Positions 33,501 to 40,290 of a stretch of DNA of 64,000 nucleotides are shown one piece after another. The notes beneath the pieces are model-generated. The model searched no databases. It saw only the letters and a list, made by a program, of their open reading frames with translations, and had not been told where the DNA came from. The position numbers and the translations under genes were made by a program. The DNA comes from UBA8752 sp002336475 (GTDB taxonomy: Bacteria > Bacteroidota > Bacteroidia > Flavobacteriales_D > Sanyastnellaceae): the NCBI GenBank assembly GCA_943846755.1, contig OX044365.1, forward strand, positions 992,001-1,056,000, given 5' to 3'. Positions within the stretch are counted from its first letter, which is position 1, and each line of letters starts with the position of its first letter.

Positions 33501-36277
33501 TGTGTAACGAAGATGACAACTGCTCTGACTTGAGCGCTTGTAACTTCTCCGATCCTGCAGCCACTTCTTGCTTATTTGAGGATGCCTGCGGTGTGTGTGA
33601 TGGACCAGGTGCGATCTACGAATGTGGATGCAATGACATTCCTACGGGTGATTGCGACTGCAATGGAAACCAAGAAGACGCCCTGGGCGTTTGCGGTGGT
33701 GATTGCACTGCTGATGCAGACAACGACAACATCTGCGACGATGTGGACGACTGCGTTGGAACCCTCGACGCCTGCGGAGTTTGCAATGGCCCAGGCGCCA
33801 TTTTCGAATGCGGTTGCACAGAAATCCCTGCCGGTGATTGCGACTGTGACGGTAACCAAGAAGACGCCATTGGCGTCTGCGGAGGAACCTGCACTGCAGA
33901 TGCAGACAGCGACGGCATTTGTGACGACGTAGACGACTGCATTGGAACCCTCGACGCCTGTGGAGTTTGCAATGGCCCAGGCGCCATCTACGAATGTGGG
34001 TGTGCCAATATTCCCACTGGAGACTGCGACTGCGATGGCAATGTGGAAGACGTCATTGGCGAATGTGGTGGTGATTGCACCGTTGATGCGGATAGCGATG
34101 GCATTTGTGACGACGTAGACGACTGTGTGGGAACCCCGGACGCTTGTGGTGTTTGCAACGGTCCCGGTGCGATCTACGAATGTGGATGCAATGATATTCC
34201 TACGGGTGACTGCGACTGCGATGGAAACCAAGAAGACGCCATCGGCGTTTGCGGTGGTGATTGTGCAGCAGACGCCGACAGCGATGGCATTTGTGATGAC
34301 GTAGACGACTGCGTGGGAACCCCGGATGCTTGTGGTGTTTGCAACGGACCGGGTGCCATTTTCGAATGCGGTTGCACAGAAATCCCTGCCGGTGATTGCG
34401 ACTGTGACGGTAACCAAGAAGACGCCATTGGCGTCTGCGGAGGAACCTGCACTGCAGATGCAGACAGCGACGGCATTTGTGACGACGTCGATCCGTGTAT
34501 CGGCGTAGTGGACGCTTGCGGCATTTGCAATGGCCCAGGTGCCATCTACGATTGCGGATGTACCGAAATCCCTGCTGGAGATTGCGACTGCGACGGCAAC
34601 GTTGAAGACGCCATCGGCGTCTGCGGAGGAACCTGCACGGCCGATATCGACGGAGACGGTGTCTGCGACTCGAGCGAAGTTCCTGGTTGCACCGACCAAA
34701 CGGCGTGCAACTACGATGCCAACGCCACCGATGATGATGGTTCATGCCTGACCAATGACGCCTGTGGCGTTTGCGGAGGTCCTGGAGCCATCTACGAATG
34801 TGGGTGCACGGACATTCCTACGGGCGACTGTGACTGTAACGGTAACCAACTCGACGCCCTCGGCGATTGCGGTGGTGATTGCACAGCAGACGCCGACAAC
34901 GATGACATCTGCGACGATGTGGACGACTGCATCGGAACGCTGGACGCCTGTGGTGTTTGCAACGGACCAGGTGCCATTTTCGAATGTGGTTGCACAGCAA
35001 TCCCTACTGGGGATTGCGACTGTGACGGGAACCAAGAAGACGCCATCGGCGTTTGCGGAGGAACCTGCACCGCAGATGCAGACAGCGACGGCATTTGTGA
35101 CGATGTCGATGCGTGCATCGGAACACTGGACGCCTGTGGCATATGCAATGGCCCTGGCGCCATCTACGACTGCGGATGTACCGAAATCCCAACCGGAGAT
35201 TGCGACTGCAACGGAAACCAATTAGACGCCCTCGGTGTTTGCGGTGGATCCTGTGCGGCAGACGCTGACCTCGACGGCATTTGCGATGACATCGACGACT
35301 GCATTGGCACCCTCGATGCCTGTGGTGTCTGTAATGGGCCAGGCGCCATCTACGATTGCGGATGTGCGGACATTCCAACAGGTGACTGCGACTGTGACGG
35401 CAACCAACTGGATGCTGCAGGCGTTTGCGGTGGTGACTGCACTTCGGATGTCGACCAAGACGGTGTGTGTGACACCGACGAGGTGGCCGGATGCGATGAT
35501 CCCCTCGCAGACAATTATGACCCAGTGGCCACCGATAACGATGGCAGCTGCACCTATTTGCCTGCTTCCTTCGACGGCCTTGTGGCCGAAGCCTATGAGC
35601 TCAACAGTGTTGCAGACGGCACCCACACTTTCAGGGTTTACGCGCAGTTCAGCAATCCAAACGACCAACTGGTCTCCATCTATGGAACGGCCGACAACCC
35701 TTTGAGCATCGCTTCCACGGAACCGTTCTATCAAGATGCATTGGGAGGGCCAACACCGGCATCAATGATCCCGTTCCTCTTCGAGAGCAATCCAAGCCTA
35801 GAGTGGGACAGTTTTGTGACCATTGGCGCTTCAGACAACTCTGGTGTAGAGATTCAAAATGCCGGCATCGACTTCTCTGTTTTTGAATCCGGTGGCGCAT
35901 TGAACTCAAACCCGATTACAGGCGGAAGCTGGTTTGTATTCCCGAACCAACAGGCCACGGCATTCCCCGATGCACAAGGCCGCGTCTTGATCGGCCAGTT
36001 TACCACATCAGGCACGGTCACCCTGACCTGCAACCTGCAGTACAGGGCTTCCGACGGCACCAACCCACAGGCCAGCAACCTGACGTTGGTCTTCCCGAAC
36101 AACTGTCCAGAAGACATCAATGGCGACGGTCTGGTCGCAGTTGATGACATTCTGATTCTGTTGTCCAGCTTTGGATGCGTAGGACCGTCTTGCACAGGTG
36201 ACATTGACAACGATGGTGTCGTTGGAGTTTCTGACATCCTCGATGTATTGGGATCATTCAGTTCTTCTTGCTTCTGA
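30578..36277 (+). CDS. Giant secreted M43 metalloprotease with long Asp/Cys-rich repeat array and dockerin-like end
   Basis: The 1899-residue protein has a signal peptide (MSRFISACLLVAVQIVLGGLSAQ). Residues about 90-325 are an M43 metalloprotease with zinc motif HEVGHWLNLRH (241-251) and Met-turn NYMDY. DSC cysteine repeats (about 335-395) and a beta domain with SYGDGICCSFGNGSY follow. Thirteen 62-residue units of the CDCNGNQEDALGVCGG... type (Asp-rich, thrombospondin-3-like, predicted to bind calcium) occupy about 517-750 and 1002-1624. They are interrupted by a MAM-like jelly roll (807-967) and a DSC repeat (1367-1390). A beta domain (about 1660-1840) and a two-loop dockerin-like end (CPEDINGDGLVAVDDILILL, 1843-1899) finish it. 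The protease part closely resembles that of the 22174 gene. The repeats probably form a stiff calcium-dependent stalk. Confidence 0.92.
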   Translation: MSRFISACLLVAVQIVLGGLSAQTTGLSSSDAQSASPTERNCFAHEKHVQMMGLTKYAAETERIEQHTAQWAPIVAQQRAANQNAVVTIPVVFHVVYRTSTENISDAQIQSQLDVLNADFRRLNSDVDDIWPQAADTEIEFCLASFDPQGNPSNGILRVSTTVNGFGTNDAVKSASSGGSDAWPADEYLNFWVCNIGGGILGYAQFPGGGAATDGVVCGYQYTGTNGTATAPFDLGRTATHEVGHWLNLRHIWGDGACGASDFVNDTPDSDGPNYGCALGNVACNTTDMVQNYMDYSDDGCMNLFTQGQTDRMLALFQPGGFREGLLSSNGCAPPCTESCGCTDDTACNFDSNALNDDGTCDFSCYGCTNASACNYDPSATLDDGSCVAGNQSEITFDLTPDNYGSETTWAITDANGTTVLSGGPYTNNNSTPISASTTLDEGCYTLTVNDSYGDGICCSFGNGSYSLTQCGVVIQTGGTFTNTDTFDFCVAASDVPGCTDQDACNYDATATVDDGSCTVNDACGVCGGPGAVLECGCTDIPAGDCDCNGNQEDALGVCGGTCAADTDNDGICDDVDDCIGALDACGICNGPGAIYECGCADIPSGDCDCNGNVVDAIGECGGDCTGDSDSDGICDDVDTCVGDLDACGVCNGPGIPAGDCDCNGNQLDALGVCGGDCLADADTDGICDDVDDCVGNVDAIGVCNGDCTADADSDGICDDVDDCVGQFDALGVCNGDCPADVDGDGVCDNAEIPGCENEAACNYDISATDDDGSCIFVGDACNDGNALTLGDVYTNCALPNFGCQGVGPDVIWKETFGDEPALNYGWTGSSNTAALETEWSIQFGGATDWFMTVLSGDTIFEGRDTDADCIWTSREIDVSGHTELEVSAEFSEVGGLENSDFIRFEAIMDGQTTTLYSQANDFNSASLNQVSISDGTTLQFRVVLRTNQNNERIAFDDIYLFGVPNCVDSDGDGLCNEDDNCSDLSACNFSDPAATSCLFEDACGVCDGPGAIYECGCNDIPTGDCDCNGNQEDALGVCGGDCTADADNDNICDDVDDCVGTLDACGVCNGPGAIFECGCTEIPAGDCDCDGNQEDAIGVCGGTCTADADSDGICDDVDDCIGTLDACGVCNGPGAIYECGCANIPTGDCDCDGNVEDVIGECGGDCTVDADSDGICDDVDDCVGTPDACGVCNGPGAIYECGCNDIPTGDCDCDGNQEDAIGVCGGDCAADADSDGICDDVDDCVGTPDACGVCNGPGAIFECGCTEIPAGDCDCDGNQEDAIGVCGGTCTADADSDGICDDVDPCIGVVDACGICNGPGAIYDCGCTEIPAGDCDCDGNVEDAIGVCGGTCTADIDGDGVCDSSEVPGCTDQTACNYDANATDDDGSCLTNDACGVCGGPGAIYECGCTDIPTGDCDCNGNQLDALGDCGGDCTADADNDDICDDVDDCIGTLDACGVCNGPGAIFECGCTAIPTGDCDCDGNQEDAIGVCGGTCTADADSDGICDDVDACIGTLDACGICNGPGAIYDCGCTEIPTGDCDCNGNQLDALGVCGGSCAADADLDGICDDIDDCIGTLDACGVCNGPGAIYDCGCADIPTGDCDCDGNQLDAAGVCGGDCTSDVDQDGVCDTDEVAGCDDPLADNYDPVATDNDGSCTYLPASFDGLVAEAYELNSVADGTHTFRVYAQFSNPNDQLVSIYGTADNPLSIASTEPFYQDALGGPTPASMIPFLFESNPSLEWDSFVTIGASDNSGVEIQNAGIDFSVFESGGALNSNPITGGSWFVFPNQQATAFPDAQGRVLIGQFTTSGTVTLTCNLQYRASDGTNPQASNLTLVFPNNCPEDINGDGLVAVDDILILLSSFGCVGPSCTGDIDNDGVVGVSDILDVLGSFSSSCF
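32130..35450 (+). repeat. Array of 186-bp coding repeats in three blocks
   Basis: Thirteen units, each close to 186 bp (62 codons), occur in the large metalloprotease gene: three in 32130-32830, six in 33580-34660 and four in 34755-35450. Each unit encodes GDCDC(N/D)GN(Q/V), then CGG, an Asp-rich ICDDVDDC loop, DACGVCNGPGAIYECGC and IP(T/A)GD. Copies differ mostly at silent positions. The stretches 33797-33930 and 34355-34488, three units apart, are identical over 134 bp. Three further units lie in the neighbouring gene at about 38930-39470, and about one in the 22174 gene near 23720-23960. Confidence 0.92.
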
Positions 36278-36311
36278 TCAAGCAGGTTAACCATCAGCTA
36301 CGATACTTCGA

Positions 36312-39300
36312 ATGCGCATTCTGAATACCTTGGTCGCATTGGCGGCCCTTCCCTTGTTCTCACTGGCACAAACGCCATGTGAGAACGGGTTCGCCGCGGG
36401 CTACCCTTGTGCATTGGTCGACCTGATGGGCTTCGTCCCCTCCTCCTCCATGGGCGGTGGAGACGCCGAGGACCTGTGGGGATGGACAGACCCCCAAGAC
36501 GGCAAGGAATATGCCATCATAGGAATGGCCGGGACTACGGCTTTTGTGGACGTTTCCGCACCGACGGCGCCCGTTGTTTTGGGAACGCTCCCTTCACATA
36601 CCGGAACTTCGCTCTGGCGGGATGTCAAGGTCTACAACAACCACGCCTTTATCGTTTCTGAGGCTTCGGGACACGGGCTGCAAGTGTTTGATTTGACGCG
36701 GCTTCGGGATGTGACCAATGCTCCGGAGACCTTTACCGAGGACGCCCACTATGGCGGGTTTGGCAATGCGCACAACATCGCCATCAATGAGGAAAGTGGC
36801 CGCGCTTATGCAGTCGGCTCAGGCACGTTTAGTGGCGGCTTGCACATCCTCGATATCTCCACGCCCACAAGCCCCACATTGATTGGAAGCTTTGCTGAGG
36901 ATGGGTACACACACGATGCCCAAATCGTGAATTACAGCGGTCCTGACGCCGCGCATGTGGGCAAGGAGATTGCCTTGTGTTTCAACGAAAACACCATCGC
37001 CATTGTCGACGTTACGGATCCTGCAGATCCGCTGCTGTTGAGCAATACGGGATACAGTGCCGCACAGTACACCCACCAGGGATGGCTGACGGAAGACCAG
37101 CGTTACCTGCTCGTCAACGACGAAGGGGACCAAGGCAGCATCAACACCCGGACGTACATCTTCGATTGCTTGGACTTGGACAACCCCACGCTCATCGGAA
37201 CACACCTGGGCTCATCACTCGCGATTGACCACAACCTTTACAACCACGAGGGATACTGCTACCAAGCCAACTACAGGGCGGGTCTTCGGATCCTCGACTT
37301 AGAATCGGTCTCCAGTGGCCAATTGACCGAAGTGGCGCACTTTGACGTGTACCCTTCATCAGACGCGGCGCAATTCAATGGCGCATGGAGCGTCTACCCG
37401 TTTTTCGCTTCCGGCAATGTCATCGTCAGTCACATCGAAGAGGGCCTGTTCGTCCTCCGCCCAAACCTGACAAACGCCCCTCCAACTCCACCTTCCGATT
37501 TGACCTTGTTGCCATTGAGAGAGTGGCTTAAAACCAATTGGTACGACGGTTTACACAATGACCTCGGCTACAATACTGCCCGTGAACAGCTCTATGGCTC
37601 AGTAGACGAAACGGCGGGACAAATCGAGTGTGTGTACACGGGCTTCCAGCAGGCTTCTGAGTTTGTCACCTTTCCTGACCCAATCAACGCTGAACACCTT
37701 GTTCCACAGAGTTTCTATGGCTCCTTGACGCCCATGAGGTCCGACATTTGGAGCTTGCGTCCCTCGCACCAATCGCCGAATTCAGCCCGCTCCAACAATC
37801 CCTTTGGCGAGGTGGACGATGCCGCTGCCCAATGGTACGGGGTTGATGCCCAAGGAAACTACTTCAGTACGGGCAGCATCCCCTCCAATGCAGACGACTT
37901 TAGTGAACTCTCCAACGGTGTCTGGGAGCCTCGGGAATCTCAAAAAGGCGATGTCGCCCGCGCGGTCTACTACTTCTACACGATGTACCCCACGCAGGCG
38001 GGTGACATTTCAGGTGTCTGCGACCCCCAAACGCTGTATGCATGGCACCTTCAGGACCCTGTGAGTCCATTTGAAGTACAGCGCAACGACAGGATTGAAG
38101 CCGCCCAAGGCAACCGCAACCCCTACATCGACGATCCCAACTTGGTGTTCCGGGCTTGGAACTTTTCAGAGACCATCAGCGGCTGTACCGATGCAGCGGC
38201 CTGTAACTACGACGGTGCGGCTACCGCTGATGACGGCTCTTGCATTCTGATCGGTGACGCCTGCGATGACGGTGACGCATTGACCCTTGGAGACGTGTAC
38301 ACCAATTGCACCGCCCCCAATTTTGGATGTCAAGGTTCTGGCCCCACCACCATCTGGGAGGAAACCTTTGGCGGATTCTCCAACCTTGGTTACGGTTACA
38401 ATGGCAGCACCAACAGCGCGGCATCCGAGACCGAGTGGAGCATTACTTATGGCACTGCTACGGACTATTTCTACACCGCCACATTGAACGGTGACACAGC
38501 GTTTGTAGGCAAGGACATGGACTTCAACTGCACCTTGACCTCGCGGGCCATCAATGTTTCAGACTTTACTGAGCTCAAAGCCTACGTCAACCTTGCAGAA
38601 GCGGGGAATTGGGAGAACACCGACTTCATTCGTTTCGAAGCCATTGTGGATGGAACCACGCAAGAACTCTTCAATGTCATCAATGATTTTGGATCGCTTC
38701 AAGTGGGGCCTTTGGATGTGAACGAAGGCAACATCGTTCAGCTTCGCGTGGTGACCAGGACCAATGCAAACGGGGAACGGGCCTACATCGACGACATCCG
38801 GTTGATCGGAGCTTCGGCCTGCGATGACAGCGATGGCGACGGTCTTTGTGATGGCCAAGATGGCTGCTCTGACCTTTCAGCTTGCAATTTCAACGACCCT
38901 GCCGCTACCGAGTGCCTGTCTTTAGATGCTTGCGGAATTTGCGGTGGTCCGGGCGCTGTGCTGGAGTGTGGTTGTTCCGATATTCCCGTGGGTGACTGCG
39001 ATTGCAATGGCAATCAGAACGACGCTTTGGGGGTCTGCGGAGGCGACTGTGCCGCCGATTCAGATGCCGATGGCATCTGTGACGATGAAGACGAATGCCT
39101 CGGCGAATTGGATGCCTGTGGCGTGTGCAATGGTCCGGGCGCCATCTATGAATGTGGATGCACCGACATCCCCTCGGGAGACTGCGACTGCAACGGCAAC
39201 CAGCTGGACGCGCTTGGCGACTGTGGTGGAGGATGCGCGGCAGATGTTGACGCAGATGGGATCTGCGACGACATTGACCCCTGTATCGGAGCACCCGACG

Positions 39301-40256
39301 CATGTGGTGTTTGCAATGGACCAGGCGCTGTATATGCTTGCGGCTGTTCGGAGATTCCCGCTGGAGACTGCGACTGCAATGGCAACCAACTTGACGCCCT
39401 CGGTGTCTGTGGCGGTGGCTGCGCGGGCGATGCCGATGAAGATGGCATTTGTGATTCCGATGAAATACCCGGTTGCACCGATCCCAATGCAGCCAACTAT
39501 GACGAGGCCGCGACAGACAACGATGGTTCTTGTACCTATGTTCAGGGCAGTTTCTCTGGACTCTCCGCGTCCTTGGTGGCCGAAAACGGAGCAGGAGCGG
39601 GCCTCAATACCTGGCGCGTTTATGCCAACTTCAACAATGCTGGTGCAGACCTGCTCTCGGTCTTCGGAACCCCCCAAAGCCCCATCGACATCACAACTTC
39701 GACGGCATGGTACCAAGACCCATTAGGAGGCGCCACATCCAACGATATCAACGAAGCTTTGTACGGTGACTTCCCTTCTCTCAGCTATGACAGCTGGCTC
39801 ACCATCGGAGGCCCATCTTCTTCTGATGGCAACATCCAAAATGTAGGTTTGGACCTCGAAGCTTTTGAAGCTGGGGGAGACATCACCTCTGATGAAATAG
39901 CAGGTGGCAGCTGGCTGGCGATCCCAGGCAATGTATCGGGAACCGCTCCTGATGCCGAAGGGCGCGTCCTCATTGCTCAATTGACCACCGACGGGACCGT
40001 TGTCTTTGATTGCAACATCCAGTATAGAGAGCCAGACGGCTCTTCTCCAGTGGCTGTAGAACTGAGTTTGGTCTTCCAAAACGGCTGTCCAGAGGATGTC
40101 AACGGCAGTGGCTTGGTTGACATCGAGGATGTCCTGATGGTGCTTATGGATTTCGACTGTACAGGCAGCTGCACCGGTGACCTCAATGGAGACGGCGCAG
40201 TGACGGTTGCGGACGGACTGATCATATTGGGCGCTTTCGGGAACTTCTGTAACTGA
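36312..40256 (+). CDS. Secreted LVIVD propeller - endonuclease I fusion with Asp-rich repeats and dockerin-like end
   Basis: The 1314-residue protein has a signal peptide ending LFSLAQ. Residues 20-385 are an LVIVD 'choice-of-anchor B' propeller very similar to that of the 22174 gene (INEESGRAYAVGSGTFSGGL; HQGWLTEDQRYLLVNDE). Residues 395-617 are an endonuclease I (EndA/NucM) domain: LREWLKTNWYDGLHNDLGYN, the catalytic segment NAEHLVPQSFYG (His near 461), RPSHQSPNSARSN and GNRNPYIDDPN. A DSC repeat, a MAM-like jelly roll (about 645-835), three 62-residue Asp-rich repeats (about 870-1055), a beta domain (about 1075-1255) and a dockerin-like end (CPEDVNGSGLVDIEDVLMVL and GDLNGDGAVTVADGLIIL) follow. 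It should hydrolyse extracellular DNA or RNA. It starts 34 bp after the metalloprotease gene on the same strand, so co-transcription is likely. Confidence 0.92.
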   Translation: MRILNTLVALAALPLFSLAQTPCENGFAAGYPCALVDLMGFVPSSSMGGGDAEDLWGWTDPQDGKEYAIIGMAGTTAFVDVSAPTAPVVLGTLPSHTGTSLWRDVKVYNNHAFIVSEASGHGLQVFDLTRLRDVTNAPETFTEDAHYGGFGNAHNIAINEESGRAYAVGSGTFSGGLHILDISTPTSPTLIGSFAEDGYTHDAQIVNYSGPDAAHVGKEIALCFNENTIAIVDVTDPADPLLLSNTGYSAAQYTHQGWLTEDQRYLLVNDEGDQGSINTRTYIFDCLDLDNPTLIGTHLGSSLAIDHNLYNHEGYCYQANYRAGLRILDLESVSSGQLTEVAHFDVYPSSDAAQFNGAWSVYPFFASGNVIVSHIEEGLFVLRPNLTNAPPTPPSDLTLLPLREWLKTNWYDGLHNDLGYNTAREQLYGSVDETAGQIECVYTGFQQASEFVTFPDPINAEHLVPQSFYGSLTPMRSDIWSLRPSHQSPNSARSNNPFGEVDDAAAQWYGVDAQGNYFSTGSIPSNADDFSELSNGVWEPRESQKGDVARAVYYFYTMYPTQAGDISGVCDPQTLYAWHLQDPVSPFEVQRNDRIEAAQGNRNPYIDDPNLVFRAWNFSETISGCTDAAACNYDGAATADDGSCILIGDACDDGDALTLGDVYTNCTAPNFGCQGSGPTTIWEETFGGFSNLGYGYNGSTNSAASETEWSITYGTATDYFYTATLNGDTAFVGKDMDFNCTLTSRAINVSDFTELKAYVNLAEAGNWENTDFIRFEAIVDGTTQELFNVINDFGSLQVGPLDVNEGNIVQLRVVTRTNANGERAYIDDIRLIGASACDDSDGDGLCDGQDGCSDLSACNFNDPAATECLSLDACGICGGPGAVLECGCSDIPVGDCDCNGNQNDALGVCGGDCAADSDADGICDDEDECLGELDACGVCNGPGAIYECGCTDIPSGDCDCNGNQLDALGDCGGGCAADVDADGICDDIDPCIGAPDACGVCNGPGAVYACGCSEIPAGDCDCNGNQLDALGVCGGGCAGDADEDGICDSDEIPGCTDPNAANYDEAATDNDGSCTYVQGSFSGLSASLVAENGAGAGLNTWRVYANFNNAGADLLSVFGTPQSPIDITTSTAWYQDPLGGATSNDINEALYGDFPSLSYDSWLTIGGPSSSDGNIQNVGLDLEAFEAGGDITSDEIAGGSWLAIPGNVSGTAPDAEGRVLIAQLTTDGTVVFDCNIQYREPDGSSPVAVELSLVFQNGCPEDVNGSGLVDIEDVLMVLMDFDCTGSCTGDLNGDGAVTVADGLIILGAFGNFCN

Positions 40257-40290
40257 GTCTGGAGCAGCCGATCTGCTTGACTGTTCACCC

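Noticed and set aside
33572..34699. Long minus-strand open frame (about 375 residues) across the repeat array
   Set aside because: It is antisense to the 186-bp repeats; their regular codon pattern prevents stops on the other strand. It shows only repeated low-complexity Val/Ala/Ser sequence and has no start context or domain.
32130..35450. Possible CRISPR array because of the regular repeats
   Set aside because: The repeat is 186 bp, lies in one continuous frame, has no unique spacers between short repeats and no cas genes are present.
40257..40290. Terminator between the two convergent secreted-protein genes
   Set aside because: No stable stem followed by a T run could be found in this 34-bp gap.
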